Assembly: GCF_025642785.1 (NCBI RefSeq)
Contig: NZ_JANZKU010000031.1
Location: forward strand, 1 to 47,597
DNA from: Pseudomonas sp. RIT-PI-AD
Lineage (GTDB): Bacteria; Pseudomonadota; Gammaproteobacteria; Pseudomonadales; Pseudomonadaceae
Length of the DNA stretch: 47,597 nucleotides
Reading direction: 5' to 3'
Position 1 is the first letter of the stretch; each line of letters starts with the position of its first letter. The position numbers were made by a program, and so were the translations under genes. Below are positions 27,364-37,249 of this stretch, in pieces. The notes below the pieces were generated by a model. It searched no databases. It saw only the letters and a list, made by a program, of their open reading frames with translations, and was not told the origin of the DNA.

Positions 27364-28818
27364 ATGAAACTCATCGTCAAAGTGTTCCCCGAAATCACCG
27401 TCAAGAGCCGCCCGGTGCGCAAGCAGTTCATTCGCCAGTTGGCGAAGAACATCCGGACGGTGCTGCGTGATCTCGACCCCGACCTGCAGGTCAGCGGGGT
27501 CTGGGACAACCTCGACGTGGAAACCGCGCAGACCGAGCCGAAGGTGCTCGGCGAGATGATCGAGCGCCTGACCTGCATGCCGGGCATCGTGCATTTCCTC
27601 GAGGTGCACGAGTATCCCCTGGGCGATCTCGACGACATCCTGGAGAAGTGCAAGCTGCATTACGGCGAGCGGCTGTCCGGCAAGATTTTCTCGGTGCGCT
27701 GCAAGCGCGGCGGCAAGCACGCCTTCACCTCGATGGACGTCGAGCGCCACGTCGGCAGCCAGTTGCGTCGCCAGTGCGGCGCCGCGGGGATCTCGCTGAA
27801 GGCGCCGGAAGTCGAGGTCCGCCTGGAAATCCGCGACCAGCGCCTGTTCATCGTGGACCGCCAGCACGACAGCATCGGCGGTTACCCGCTGGGCTCCCTG
27901 GAGCAGACCCTGGTGCTGATGTCCGGCGGCTTCGACTCCACCGTGGCGGCCTACCAGATGATGCGCCGCGGCCTGCTCACCCATTTCTGCTTCTTCAACC
28001 TCGGCGGCCGCGCCCACGAGCTGGGGGTGATGGAAGTCGCCCACTACCTGTGGCAGAAGTTCGGCCGCTCCCACCGCGTGCTGTTCGTCAGCGTGCCCTT
28101 CGAGGAAGTGCTCGGCGAAATCCTCGGCAAGGTCGACAACAGCCAGATGGGCGTGGTGTTGAAGCGTATGATGCTGCGCGCCGCCACGCGGATCGCCGAA
28201 CGCCTGCAGATCGACGCGCTGGTCACCGGCGAGGCGATTTCCCAGGTGTCGAGCCAGACCTTGCCGAACCTCACGGTGATCGACTCGGCCACCGACATGC
28301 TGGTGCTGCGCCCGCTGGTGGCCAGCCACAAGCAGGACATCATCGACACCGCCTACGCCATCGGCACCGCCGAGTTCGCCAAGCACATGCCGGAATACTG
28401 CGGGGTGATCTCGGTGAACCCGACCACCCGCGCCAAGCGCGCGCGCATCGAATACGAGGAAGCGCAGTTCGACATGGCGGTGCTCGACCGCGCCCTGGAG
28501 CGCGCCCGGCAGATGACCGTGGACCGGGTGATCGACGAACTCGGCCGCGACCTGCAGGTGGAGGAAGTCCGCGAGGCCCTGGCCGGGCAGGTGGTGCTGG
28601 ACATCCGTCATCCCGACGATGCCGACGAGCAGCCGCTGGAGCTGGACGGCGTCGAAGTGCAACCGCTGCCGTTCTACGCGGTCAACAGCCGCTTCAAGGA
28701 ACTGGACGACAACCGCCAGTACCTCCTGTATTGCGACAAGGGCGTGATGAGCCGCCTGCACGCCCACCATCTGCTCAGCGAGGGCCATGCGAATGTTCGC
28801 GTCTATCGCCCGCATTAA
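27364..28818 (+). CDS. thiI: tRNA 4-thiouridine sulfurtransferase ThiI
   Basis: A 484-residue protein that installs 4-thiouridine at tRNA position 8 and supplies sulfur for thiamine. It has an N-terminal ferredoxin-like and THUMP region (about 1-165), a PP-loop ATPase with SGGFDS at 187-192, and a C-terminal rhodanese domain with the persulfide cysteine C457 (LYCDKGVMS). A further cysteine in EYCGVIS is the likely disulfide partner. All catalytic parts are intact. It is divergent from glnA. Confidence 0.97.
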   Translation: MKLIVKVFPEITVKSRPVRKQFIRQLAKNIRTVLRDLDPDLQVSGVWDNLDVETAQTEPKVLGEMIERLTCMPGIVHFLEVHEYPLGDLDDILEKCKLHYGERLSGKIFSVRCKRGGKHAFTSMDVERHVGSQLRRQCGAAGISLKAPEVEVRLEIRDQRLFIVDRQHDSIGGYPLGSLEQTLVLMSGGFDSTVAAYQMMRRGLLTHFCFFNLGGRAHELGVMEVAHYLWQKFGRSHRVLFVSVPFEEVLGEILGKVDNSQMGVVLKRMMLRAATRIAERLQIDALVTGEAISQVSSQTLPNLTVIDSATDMLVLRPLVASHKQDIIDTAYAIGTAEFAKHMPEYCGVISVNPTTRAKRARIEYEEAQFDMAVLDRALERARQMTVDRVIDELGRDLQVEEVREALAGQVVLDIRHPDDADEQPLELDGVEVQPLPFYAVNSRFKELDDNRQYLLYCDKGVMSRLHAHHLLSEGHANVRVYRPH

Positions 28819-28924
28819 GCGCGCCGGCCTGCTCGGCGGCAGCATCCGCCATCGCCCTCCCGACCTCGGCTAGGTGCCCGCCGGCCGCAGCCGCGGCCGG
28901 GCGCCCGGACCGCATCGATTTCGT

Positions 28925-28979
28925 GTTGGGTAGCGCCACGCCCAATCCAACCTAAAGGTCCGCCCCTAACTGGCGGACC
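28925..28979. repeat. Two palindromes in the thiI-typA gap
   Basis: GTTGGGTAGCGC and ACGCCCAATC form an imperfect inverted repeat (about 28925-28948). GGTCCGCC/GGCGGACC is a perfect 8-bp hairpin (28957-28964 with 28972-28979) just ahead of the typA start, so it lies in its leader. The reverse complement of the first begins TAGGTTGGATTGGGCG, like the hisA-hisF element, and both resemble dispersed pseudomonad intergenic repeats. Confidence 0.5.
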
Positions 28980-28997
28980 GGCAAAGAGAACAGACCT

Positions 28998-30809
28998 GTG
29001 ATCGAGAATCTCCGCAACATCGCCATCATCGCCCACGTCGACCATGGCAAAACCACCCTGGTGGACAAGCTGCTGCGCCTGTCCGGCACCCTGGACCGCA
29101 AAGAGCTCGAGAACGAGCGCGTGATGGACTCCAACGACCAGGAAAAAGAGCGTGGCATCACCATCCTGGCGAAAAACACCGCGCTGAAATGGAACGGCTA
29201 CGACATCAACATCGTCGACACCCCCGGCCACGCCGACTTCGGCGGTGAGGTGGAGCGCGTGATGAGCATGGTCGACTCCGTGCTGCTGGTGGTCGACGCC
29301 CAGGACGGCCCCATGCCGCAGACCCGTTTCGTCACCCAGAAGGCGTTCAAGGCCGGCCTGCGTCCGATCCTGGTGGTGAACAAGATCGACCGTCCGGGCG
29401 CGCGTCCGGACTGGGTCATCGACCAGATCTTCGATCTGTTCGACAACCTCGGCGCCACCGACGAGCAACTGGACTTCCCGATCGTCTATGCCAGCGCCCT
29501 GAACGGCATCGCCGGCCTCGACCACGAGAAGATGGATGACCACATGGACGCCCTGTTCCAGGCCATCGTCGACCACGTGCCGGTGCCGAAGGTGGACGTC
29601 GACGGCCCGTTCCAGATGCAGATCTCCCAGCTGGACTACAACAGCTTCCTCGGCGTGATCGGCATCGGCCGTATCGCCCGCGGCAAGGTCAAGACCAACA
29701 CCCCGGTGGTGGCGGTCGGCGCCGACGGCAAGAAACGCCAGGGCCGCATCCTGAAAATCATGGGCCACTCCGGCCTGCAGCGCGTCGAAGTCGCCGAGGC
29801 CCAGGCCGGCGACATCGTCTGCGTCAGCGGCATGGACGAGCTGTACATTTCCGACACCCTCTGCGACCTGCAGAACGTCGAGGCCCTGCCGCCGCTGTCG
29901 GTGGACGAGCCCACCGTGTCCATGACCTTCCAGGTCAACGACTCGCCGTTCTGCGGCAAGGAAGGCAAGTTCGTCACCAGCCGCAACATCAAGGAACGCC
30001 TGGAGAAGGAGCTGCTGCACAACGTCGCCCTGCGCGTCGAGGAAGGCGACTCCGCGGACAAGTTCAAGGTCTCCGGGCGTGGCGAGCTGCACCTCTCGGT
30101 GCTGATCGAAACCATGCGCCGCGAAGGCTTCGAACTGGCCGTCGGCCGTCCGGAAGTGGTGATCAAGGAAGTCAACGGCGAGAAGCAGGAGCCCTATGAG
30201 AACGTCATCATCGACGTCGAGGAGCAGCACCAGGGTCCGATCATGGAACAGATGGGCCTGCGCAAGGGTGACCTGACCAACATGGTGCCGGACGGCAAGG
30301 GCCGTATCCGCCTGGAGTACACCGTGCCGGCGCGTGGCCTGATCGGCTTCCGCAACGCCTTCCTGACCATGACCTCGGGTAGCGGCATCCTCACCTCGAC
30401 CTTCAGCCACTACGGCCCGATCAAGGTCGGCGAAGTGGGCCACCGGCCGAACGGCGTGCTGGTGTCCATGGCCACCGGCAAGGCGCTGACCTATTCGCTG
30501 GAAACCCTGCAGGATCGCGGCAAGCTGTTCCTCGAGCCCGGCCAGGACATCTACGAAGGCCAACTGTGCGGGATCAACAGCCGCGACAATGACCTGGTGA
30601 TCAACCCCACCAAGGGCAAGAAGCTCGACAACATGCGTGCGTCGGGCAAGGACGAAACCATCGCCCTGGTGCCGCCGATCAAGTTCACCCTGGAACAGGC
30701 GCTGGAATTCATCGACGACGACGAACTGGTGGAAGTGACGCCGAAATCGATCCGCCTGCGCAAGAAGCAGTTGAACGAGAACGATCGCAAGCGTAGCGCC
30801 AAGGGCTGA
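28998..30809 (+). CDS. typA: Ribosome-associated GTPase TypA/BipA
   Basis: A 603-residue translational GTPase of the EF-G family. G1 is AHVDHGKTT (12-20), with the switch-[17 protein letters not shown] and the NKIDRPGAR specificity motif. After the GTPase come domain II, the EF-G-like domains III and V ([16 protein letters not shown]) and the BipA-specific C-terminal domain. It helps 50S assembly and stress growth; in P. aeruginosa it affects virulence. The start is GTG at 28998; no ATG fits the family N-terminus ([18 protein letters not shown]). Confidence 0.97.
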   Translation: MIENLRNIAIIAHVDHGKTTLVDKLLRLSGTLDRKELENERVMDSNDQEKERGITILAKNTALKWNGYDINIVDTPGHADFGGEVERVMSMVDSVLLVVDAQDGPMPQTRFVTQKAFKAGLRPILVVNKIDRPGARPDWVIDQIFDLFDNLGATDEQLDFPIVYASALNGIAGLDHEKMDDHMDALFQAIVDHVPVPKVDVDGPFQMQISQLDYNSFLGVIGIGRIARGKVKTNTPVVAVGADGKKRQGRILKIMGHSGLQRVEVAEAQAGDIVCVSGMDELYISDTLCDLQNVEALPPLSVDEPTVSMTFQVNDSPFCGKEGKFVTSRNIKERLEKELLHNVALRVEEGDSADKFKVSGRGELHLSVLIETMRREGFELAVGRPEVVIKEVNGEKQEPYENVIIDVEEQHQGPIMEQMGLRKGDLTNMVPDGKGRIRLEYTVPARGLIGFRNAFLTMTSGSGILTSTFSHYGPIKVGEVGHRPNGVLVSMATGKALTYSLETLQDRGKLFLEPGQDIYEGQLCGINSRDNDLVINPTKGKKLDNMRASGKDETIALVPPIKFTLEQALEFIDDDELVEVTPKSIRLRKKQLNENDRKRSAKG

Positions 30810-30862
30810 TGCCCCGGCAACCCCCGTGGCCTGCCCCGCGGCAGGCTTCGGCGGTGCTCCAG

Positions 30863-30894
30863 CGCCCTCGCCGGTGACCCGGCGAGGGCGTTTT
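30863..30894 (+). terminator. Rho-independent terminator of typA
   Basis: A 12-bp GC-rich stem (CGCCCTCGCCGG with CCGGCGAGGGCG, 30863-30874 and 30879-30890) with loop TGAC and four T. About 50 bases after the typA stop. Confidence 0.88.
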
Positions 30895-30980
30895 CATGTC
30901 TGAAAAGCGTTGCTCCCGACTCCGCAGCCTTTATGCTGCTGCGGCCGCCGAACCGGCCTCTGTGCGGAAGGAACCCCGTC

Positions 30981-31292
30981 ATGCTCGATATCCTGCTGTG
31001 CGTCGCGTTGTTCGCCGTCAGTTGCCTGACCCCGGCCCTGGCCGTGTCGGTGCTGCCGCCGCTGGACGGTGCGGCCTTCGCCCTGGCGATCCTGCTGCCG
31101 GCCGCGCTCCTGGCGATCCGTCTGAGCTTCGCCTTCCTCGAAGGCACCCTGAACGGCCCTGGCGACCTGCGCCGCTGCATACGCGAACAGCGGCCCTCGC
31201 TGATCTACTGGTCGATTCGCGCCCTGCTCACCGCCTTGCTGGCCACCCTGCTGGTGCTGGCTTACGTCCTGCTGCGCCGTCACACCTTCTAG
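30981..31292 (+). CDS. Small hydrophobic membrane protein
   Basis: A 103-residue protein with probably three membrane helices: about 3-24, 30-50 and 77-98. Between the last two is a polar loop with EGTLNGPGDLRRCIREQRPS. GGAAGG precedes the ATG at the normal distance; an in-frame ATG at 30933 would add 16 unlikely residues. I do not recognise the family and give no function. It stands alone between the typA terminator and a non-coding gap. Confidence 0.65.
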   Translation: MLDILLCVALFAVSCLTPALAVSVLPPLDGAAFALAILLPAALLAIRLSFAFLEGTLNGPGDLRRCIREQRPSLIYWSIRALLTALLATLLVLAYVLLRRHTF

Positions 31293-31658
31293 TCCCCGCG
31301 GAACGCGCCGAGGCTCATCCCGTGGGTCGCGCGTTCGGCGCCTTCGCTCGCCGACCCCGCTCTGCGATCCTGACCGGCGCACCTGGAACGCGCCGTGGCA
31401 AGGGCTGCTCCAAGGCTCTCCTGCAACGACGGCACGGGCGCCGGGCTCACCGGTCCCTGTGCCGGCCGTTGCGCGCCGGCGGGCGCCGCTCGGTGAGCTT
31501 TTCCACAAAACCTCGACAACATGTAAAAACCCCCTCGGCAGGCTGGCGGGCAGTCCGTAGACTCCGCCTCCGGTCTTTTGCGGCGGACGCCATCGCCGTC
31601 ATCCGACCGCCTTGCGCCACGCGGTGGCCCGCATCCCCCTTTTCTGAGGACGACCCCT
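31293..31658. other. Intergenic gap, nothing recognised
   Basis: 366 bases before the DUF808 gene. Short frames on both strands have no ribosome-binding site or recognisable family. A less GC-rich patch (TTTTCCACAAAACC and ACATGTAAAAACCCC, about 31500-31535) probably marks the promoter of the DUF808 gene. No terminator, repeat or RNA gene is seen. Confidence 0.5.
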
Positions 31659-32597
31659 ATGGCTGGAGCCAGCCTGCTGACCCTGCTCGATGACATCGCC
31701 AGCGTGCTCGATGACGTCGCGGCGATGACCAAGGTGGCGGCGAAGAAGACCGCCGGTGTGCTCGGCGACGATCTGGCGCTGAACGCCCAGCAGGTCAGCG
31801 GCGTGCGCGCCGACCGCGAGCTACCGGTGGTGCTCGCGGTGGCCAAGGGTTCGGCGCTGAACAAGCTGATCCTGGTGCCGGCCGCGTTGCTGATCAGTGC
31901 CTTCGCGCCCTGGGCGGTCACCCCGCTGCTGATGCTCGGCGGCGCCTTCCTCTGCTACGAAGGCTTCGAGAAGCTGGCCGAGCGGTTCCTGCATGGTCCG
32001 GAAAAAACCGCGGAGGCCCCGGAGCCCGTCGAAGCGCCGGTGGCCCAAGGCGAAACCGGACTGGACCCCCTGGCCTACGAGCGCGACAAGGTGAAGGGGG
32101 CGATCCGCACCGACTTCATCCTGTCCGCGGAGATCATCGCGATCACCCTGGGCACGGTGGCCGACGCCGCGTTCATGACCCAGGTGGTGGTCATGACCGG
32201 CATCGCGGCGATCATGACCGTCGGCGTCTACGGGCTGGTGGCGGGCATCGTCAAACTGGACGACCTCGGGCTCTACCTGAGCCAGCGCGCGGCGGCCTCG
32301 GCGCAGCGCCTCGGCCGCGGTATCCTGCGCGCCGCGCCCTACCTGATGAAGACCTTGTCGGTGGTGGGCACGGCGGCGATGTTCATGGTCGGCGGCGGCA
32401 TCCTCGCCCACGGCATCGCGCCGCTGCACCATGGCATCGAGGCGCTGGCCGGTCAGGCCGCCGGGATCGCCGGCATCGGGGGATTGCTCGCGGCGTTGAC
32501 GCCGACCCTGCTCAACGCCCTGTTCGGCATCGCCGCCGGCGCCTTGGTGCTGGCGGGGGTGAGCCTGGTGGGTCGGCTGCGCGGGGCGCGGCACTGA
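31659..32597 (+). CDS. DUF808-family (YedI-type) membrane protein
   Basis: A 312-residue inner-membrane protein. The family start [21 protein letters not shown] and the soluble segment [20 protein letters not shown] are followed by several hydrophobic helices: about 67-100, 155-200, 230-260 and 270-305. No catalytic motif is known for the family, and function is unestablished. The ATG has GAGGACGA upstream. It converges with the cysteine-cluster gene with only 12 bases between the stops. Confidence 0.9.
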   Translation: MAGASLLTLLDDIASVLDDVAAMTKVAAKKTAGVLGDDLALNAQQVSGVRADRELPVVLAVAKGSALNKLILVPAALLISAFAPWAVTPLLMLGGAFLCYEGFEKLAERFLHGPEKTAEAPEPVEAPVAQGETGLDPLAYERDKVKGAIRTDFILSAEIIAITLGTVADAAFMTQVVVMTGIAAIMTVGVYGLVAGIVKLDDLGLYLSQRAAASAQRLGRGILRAAPYLMKTLSVVGTAAMFMVGGGILAHGIAPLHHGIEALAGQAAGIAGIGGLLAALTPTLLNALFGIAAGALVLAGVSLVGRLRGARH

Positions 32598-32609
32598 GCC
32601 GCGCGGCCT

Positions 32610-33002
32610 TCAGATCGGCTTGAACGCGCAGTAGCCCGGACGCGGGCCGATTTTCGGATGGTTGCGGCAGGTCTCCGGACGCTTGTCGTAGACGGTGCAC
32701 AGGCGGGTCTTGCGGTCGAGGAAATAGCAGTCGTTGTTGGCCAGGCGGGTCAGGGTGAAGATGCCCTGCTTCTGGTTGAAGCGCTCCACCACCCCTTCCT
32801 TCATCAGGCGCTTGGCCACCTGCTTGGGCGGCTCGCCGCGCTCGAACTCCGCCACCAGTTCCAGGCGGATCAGGTCGGCGATGCGCACTTCCACCGGCAT
32901 GGTGCAGCAACTGGACACGCAGGCGTGGCACAGGGTCTTTTCGTACCTGATCCAGGTATCCGTACGGTCCAGGTCGGCGCCGACGATCAGCCTATTGTTC
33001 AT
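32610..33002 (-). CDS. YkgJ-type cysteine-cluster protein
   Basis: A 130-residue cytoplasmic protein with eight cysteines at 25, 28, 32, 33, 92, 102, 112 and 125. The pattern CHACVSSCC early and CTVYDKRPETCRNHP late marks the YkgJ zinc/iron-chelating family, which probably binds a metal or Fe-S centre. Biochemical function is unknown. It is alone on its strand, convergent with the DUF808 gene and 84 bases downstream of nrtR, so it may be co-transcribed with nrtR. Confidence 0.88.
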   Translation of the reverse strand: MNNRLIVGADLDRTDTWIRYEKTLCHACVSSCCTMPVEVRIADLIRLELVAEFERGEPPKQVAKRLMKEGVVERFNQKQGIFTLTRLANNDCYFLDRKTRLCTVYDKRPETCRNHPKIGPRPGYCAFKPI

Positions 33003-33086
33003 GATCTTCCAAGGGAGCGGGTGAGGCGGGCGGGCATCATAGCGGCGCCGGCGGATTTGTGAACTACCGCCCGCCGCCTGCCGCCC

Positions 33087-33779
33087 TCAGCTCAGCACGC
33101 TGCGATCGAACAGGTACACCCCGCCCGCGCCCGGCCGCTGTTCCAGGACCCGTTGCGGGCGGCCCATCCGCGGTTGCTGCCGTTCGCCGGTGTCGAGAAT
33201 CCAGCCGGCGCTTTTCATCCGCTCCAGGCGGCCGCGCAAGGTGGTGTGCTGCACCGCCTGACCGAGGCAGGCCTGGAAGGCCGCCAGCGCCTCGGTGACG
33301 GTGAAGCGCGGGGCCAGCAGGTGCAGGGGCAGCGAGCTGTACACCGCCTTGCCGGCCAGCCGTTCGTGGGCCTGGGCCACCAGCTCGGCGTGGTCGAAGG
33401 GCAGGGCGAGGCGGCCGTGCAGCACCTCGTCCAGGGCGACGAAGCGCAGGTCCTCGTCCTCCAGCGTGGTGGCCGGCGCCACCAGGGCCAGGTAGAAGGT
33501 GCTCAGCGACCAGCCACGCGGGTCGCGCCGCGCGTTGCCCACCGTCGCCACCTGCTCCAGGTGCTGCGGCCGCAACCGGGCCTTGTCGTGCAGCGCGCGC
33601 TCCGCCGCGGCGTCCAGGCTGGGGTCGGCGCAGCGGCCGTTGACCAGCACCCCCGGCAGCGCCCAGCGATCGGCGAAGGGCGCGCGGGCGCGGCGGATCA
33701 GCAGCAGGTCCAGTGCGCCGGCCGGATTCAGGCGCAGCGCGACGATATCCACGCTGGCCAGCACCTCCGCGCGGCTCAT
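33087..33779 (-). CDS. nrtR: NUDIX-type NAD regulator NrtR
   Basis: A 230-residue repressor. The N-terminal NUDIX-like domain (about 10-145, with FADRWALPGVLVNG) senses ADP-ribose derivatives; the C-terminal winged helix-turn-helix (about 150-230, FTVTEALAAFQACLG) binds DNA. The NUDIX box reads LDAAAERALHDKARLRPQHLEQV, short of the full GX5EX7REUXEEXGU, so hydrolase activity is doubtful. It is divergent from pncA-pncB-nadE, with its likely operator between them. Known NrtRs repress NAD salvage genes. Confidence 0.93.
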   Translation of the reverse strand: MSRAEVLASVDIVALRLNPAGALDLLLIRRARAPFADRWALPGVLVNGRCADPSLDAAAERALHDKARLRPQHLEQVATVGNARRDPRGWSLSTFYLALVAPATTLEDEDLRFVALDEVLHGRLALPFDHAELVAQAHERLAGKAVYSSLPLHLLAPRFTVTEALAAFQACLGQAVQHTTLRGRLERMKSAGWILDTGERQQPRMGRPQRVLEQRPGAGGVYLFDRSVLS

Positions 33780-33870
33780 GGGGCGGCCCTGCGGGCGAGG
33801 GCATGGCGACGGCCTGGGATGGGGAAGGGAACGTGTCGACGGGTGCGCATGCCGGGAGGCTCCGGGAAAA

Positions 33871-33919
33871 TAACGGTTGACTACATATTACATCAGATGA
33901 AATATGTAGCCAGCCGTTA
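33871..33919. promoter_or_regulatory. NrtR operator between nrtR and pncA
   Basis: A long palindrome. The core arms CTACATATT and AATATGTAG (33881-33889 with 33901-33909) enclose an 11-base centre that is itself nearly symmetric. Outer arms TAACGG and CCGTTA (33871-33876 with 33914-33919) extend it to 49 bases. The AT-rich core fits known NrtR sites of pseudomonads and lies about 50 bases upstream of the pncA ATG, overlapping the likely promoter. Confidence 0.85.
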
Positions 33920-33956
33920 ATCGCGGCAGCCGACAAAACAGCAAAAGGATCGCAGT

Positions 33957-34601
33957 ATGAAGATCGCCAGCTTCGATATCGACGCGCAGAAAGGTTTCAC
34001 GCCCTTGTGCCCGGACGAACTGCCGGTTCCCGGCGGCGACGGCATCGTCCCCGCCCTCCAGGAGATGGCCGAGCGCGCCCACCTGCGCCTGGGCAGCAAG
34101 GATGCCCACAGTCCGCAGGCGCCCTGGGTGGTCGCCAGCCATGCGGAGATGCTGCGCAGCCTGCCGCTGGCCAACGCCGATCTCAGCTGGGTGAGCCACT
34201 GCGTCCCGGGGACACCCGGCTTCGAACTGCTCGACGGTCTGCCGCAGCCGCTGGACTACGACTACTTCGTCTGGAAGGGCGTCGAGCCGGACCTGCATCC
34301 CTACGGTGCCTGCTACCACGACCTGGCCGAGAGACGCAGCACCGGCGCGATCGAATTTCTCCGGCAGAATGGCGTCAGTCATGTGGTGGTCGGTGGCCTG
34401 GCGCTGGATTACTGCGTCAAGACCACCGCGCTGCAACTGCGCCGGGCCGGTTTCGCGGTCAGCCTGTACCTGCCGGCCTGTCGCGCCATCGCCGAATCGA
34501 CCGCGAGAGCGGCCGAGGCGGAGATGCGCGCGGCGGGCATTGCCCTGTGCGCCAGCCCGGAAGCGCTGGATGCCTCATTGAATTCCTCGCTGGAGTGCTG
34601 A
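33957..34601 (+). CDS. pncA: Nicotinamidase
   Basis: A 214-residue isochorismatase-fold amidohydrolase that converts nicotinamide to nicotinate. The catalytic triad is D9 ([10 protein letters not shown]), K107 (YFVWKGVEP) and C153 ([10 protein letters not shown]). Metal ligands appear as D49 and H51 (SKDAHSP), with H81 in [13 protein letters not shown] stands before the ATG. First gene of pncA-pncB-nadE: two bases separate it from pncB. Confidence 0.96.
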   Translation: MKIASFDIDAQKGFTPLCPDELPVPGGDGIVPALQEMAERAHLRLGSKDAHSPQAPWVVASHAEMLRSLPLANADLSWVSHCVPGTPGFELLDGLPQPLDYDYFVWKGVEPDLHPYGACYHDLAERRSTGAIEFLRQNGVSHVVVGGLALDYCVKTTALQLRRAGFAVSLYLPACRAIAESTARAAEAEMRAAGIALCASPEALDASLNSSLEC

Positions 34602-34603
34602 AC

Positions 34604-35809
34604 ATGGCCGAGAGTGTGTTTGCCGAGCGCATCGTGCAGAACCTGCTGGACACCGACTTCTACAAACTGACGATGATGCAGGCGGTGCTGCACAACTACC
34701 CCAACGCCGAGGTGGAATGGGAATTCCGCTGCCGCAGCGGCGAGGACCTGCGGCCCTACCTGGCGGAAATCCGCTACCAGATCGAGCGCCTGGCCGAGAC
34801 CAGCATCACCGCCGACCAGTTGGCCTTCCTCGAGCGCATTTCCTTCATCAAGCCGGACTTCATCCGCTTCCTCAGCCTGTTCCGCTTCAACCTGCGCTAC
34901 GTGCAGACCGGCGTCGACGGCGACCAGCTGTGCATCCGCCTGCGCGGCCCCTGGTTGCACGTGATCCTCTTCGAGATCCCGCTGCTGGCCATCGTCAGCG
35001 AGGTGCGCAACCGCTATCGCTACCGCGAAGTGGTGATGGAGCAGGTCAGCGAACAGCTCTACCGCAAGCTCGACTGGCTCCGCGCGGAAGCCAGCGACGC
35101 CGAGCTGGCGGGGTTCCAGATCGCCGACTTCGGCACCCGCCGGCGCTTTTCCTACCGGGTGCAGGAGGAGATGGTGCACATCCTCAAGCGCGATTTCCCC
35201 GGGCGCTTCGTCGGCACCAGCAACGTGCACCTGGCCCGCGAGTACGACCTGCGGCCGATCGGCACCATGGCCCACGAATGGCTGATGGCGCACCAGCAAC
35301 TGGGGCCGCGGCTGATCGACAGCCAGAGCGCCGCACTGGACTGCTGGGTCCGCGAGTACCGCGGGCTGCTCGGCATCGCCCTGACCGACTGCATCACCAT
35401 GGACGCCTTCCTCGCCGACTTCGACCTGTACTTCGCTAAGCTCTTCGACGGCCTGCGCCACGACTCCGGCGACCCGCTGCAATGGGCGGAGAAGGCCATC
35501 GCCCACTACCGTTCCCTGGGCATCGACCCGATGAGCAAGACCCTGGTCTTCTCCGACGGCCTCGACCTGCCCAAGGCGCTGGCGCTGTACCGCGCGCTGC
35601 ACGAGCGGATCAACGTCAGCTTCGGCATCGGCACCAACCTCACCTGCGACATCCCGGGGGTCGAGCCGATGAACATGGTCATCAAGATGACCGCCTGCAA
35701 CGACCAGCCGGTGGCCAAGATTTCCGACAGCCCCGGCAAGACCCAATGCCGCGACGAGAACTTCGTCGCCTACCTGAAGCACGTCTTCCGTGTCACCGAC
35801 CGTCAATGA
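34604..35809 (+). CDS. pncB: Nicotinate phosphoribosyltransferase
   Basis: A 401-residue enzyme joining nicotinate and PRPP to form nicotinate mononucleotide with ATP hydrolysis. Family landmarks are [15 protein letters not shown] near the start, [28 protein letters not shown] with the [11 protein letters not shown] histidine region, and [12 protein letters not shown]. Full length. It bridges PncA and the later NaMN-adenylyltransferase step (not in the window) to NadE. Confidence 0.97.
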   Translation: MAESVFAERIVQNLLDTDFYKLTMMQAVLHNYPNAEVEWEFRCRSGEDLRPYLAEIRYQIERLAETSITADQLAFLERISFIKPDFIRFLSLFRFNLRYVQTGVDGDQLCIRLRGPWLHVILFEIPLLAIVSEVRNRYRYREVVMEQVSEQLYRKLDWLRAEASDAELAGFQIADFGTRRRFSYRVQEEMVHILKRDFPGRFVGTSNVHLAREYDLRPIGTMAHEWLMAHQQLGPRLIDSQSAALDCWVREYRGLLGIALTDCITMDAFLADFDLYFAKLFDGLRHDSGDPLQWAEKAIAHYRSLGIDPMSKTLVFSDGLDLPKALALYRALHERINVSFGIGTNLTCDIPGVEPMNMVIKMTACNDQPVAKISDSPGKTQCRDENFVAYLKHVFRVTDRQ

Positions 35810-35819
35810 GGACCCGAGC

Positions 35820-36647
35820 ATGAGTAACCGCCAACGCGAGATCGCCGAAGCCCTCGGCGTGATCCCTCCCTTCGCCGACCGTGCCGCGCTGCTGGCCGAA
35901 GTGGAGCGTCGCAAGGATTTCATCAAGGACTGCCTGCGTCGCGCCGGCCTCAAGGTGCTGGTGTTGGGCATCAGCGGTGGGGTCGACTCGACGGTCGCCG
36001 GCCGCCTGGCGCAATTGGCGGTGGAGTCGCTGCGCGAAGAAACCGGCGACGCCGACTATCGCTTCATCGCCGTGCGCCTGCCCTACAACGTGCAGCACGA
36101 CGAGGAGGACGCCCAGGCCGCCCTGAGCTTCATCCAGGCGGACGAAGTGCAGACCGTGAACATCGCCGACGGCGTGCGCGGGCTGGGCGCGCAGATCGCC
36201 AGCCTGGCCGGGCTCAGCGACGAGCGCCGCGACTTCGTGGTCGGTAACGTCAAGGCGCGGATGCGGATGATCGCCCAGTTCGCCATCGCCAACGCCCACA
36301 ACGGCCTGGTGATCGGCACCGACCACGCCGCCGAGGCGGTGATGGGCTTCTTCACCAAGTTCGGCGACGGCGCCTGCGACCTGGCGCCGCTCAGCGGGCT
36401 GGTCAAGGGCCAGGTGCGGGCCATCGCCGGTGCCCTGGGGGCGGGCGACAAGGTGGCGCTGAAGATCCCGACCGCCGACCTGGAGGAACTGCGCCCCGGC
36501 AAGCCGGACGAGGAAGCCTACGGGGTCACCTATGGGGAGATCGACGATTTCCTCCAAGGCAAGCCGGTGAGCGACCAGGCCTATGAACTGATCGTCAGGA
36601 CCTACGACCGCTCCCAGCACAAACGCGAACTGCCACTGGTCCCTTGA
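35820..36647 (+). CDS. nadE: NH3-dependent NAD+ synthetase
   Basis: A 275-residue enzyme that amidates nicotinate adenine dinucleotide to NAD using ammonia and ATP. The PP-loop ISGGVDST (51-58) and the acceptor segment [21 protein letters not shown] are intact. It has no glutaminase domain, so it is the short ammonia-dependent form. It lies 10 bases after pncB, with GAGGACC as ribosome-binding site. Together the three genes recycle nicotinamide to NAD under NrtR. Confidence 0.97.
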   Translation: MSNRQREIAEALGVIPPFADRAALLAEVERRKDFIKDCLRRAGLKVLVLGISGGVDSTVAGRLAQLAVESLREETGDADYRFIAVRLPYNVQHDEEDAQAALSFIQADEVQTVNIADGVRGLGAQIASLAGLSDERRDFVVGNVKARMRMIAQFAIANAHNGLVIGTDHAAEAVMGFFTKFGDGACDLAPLSGLVKGQVRAIAGALGAGDKVALKIPTADLEELRPGKPDEEAYGVTYGEIDDFLQGKPVSDQAYELIVRTYDRSQHKRELPLVP

Positions 36648-37249
36648 GGGTTTCGGCCGGGGCGAGCGTGGCGCTGGCGGCGCCTCGGTCCCGCCCTCGC
36701 CGCGCCCCGGTGGACATCCCTCGGCAAGCCCCGCACGGTATCCGCGGCGCCGTCCGCGACAGCAGCGACCGGCGGCTGGTGGCAGGCACCCTGCGCCCCG
36801 CGCCGCGCGGGTCGAAGGCCACGGCGAGGCCTGCGCCCAGCCTGCGTCGCCCTGAAGCGGCGTGCCGCATCTGTCCTTTATCGCCTGTCGCCAGGCGGCC
36901 TCTTCCGTCATTGCCTGTCCCCATCGATCGGTCGGCGCCTTGGCGCGACTCGGTTCCCCGTCCTGCGGTCGCGCCCAGGCGGCGCCAGGCATGCGCGGCG
37001 GGTCGTCCGCGCTTGCCTCGAGCCAGCCGTCGCCCGCGGCGTCCTGGTTGCCGCGGATAAACGCTTCTTTCGCGCTCGTGGCGCCGCCGGGACCTCTGCC
37101 GCGATGTCCCTGGCGAGCGCGGCGCGGCGACGGCGTCGGAAACCCGCCGGGGCGATGCGGCGGGGGATGCATACTGGCGGCGGGCCAGCTAAAGTCACAG
37201 CATTTATCGCCTTGCCATAACAACGACAACACGCCACAAGGACATCCCG
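36648..37249. other. 602-base gap between nadE and estA, no gene recognised
   Basis: GC-rich sequence without a supported coding region. Frames on both strands are open for long stretches but give arginine/proline/alanine-rich translations with no family features. No tRNA, insertion-sequence end or terminator with a T-tract is seen. An AT-richer patch at about 37190-37225 is likely the estA promoter region. It may be a rearrangement scar, since the neighbours on the two sides are not adjacent in PAO1 as I recall it. Confidence 0.5.

Noticed and set aside
36648..37249. A possible degraded gene between nadE and estA.
   Set aside because: Several frames are open, but none gives recognisable motifs, so I cannot name it a pseudogene; recorded as a gap instead.
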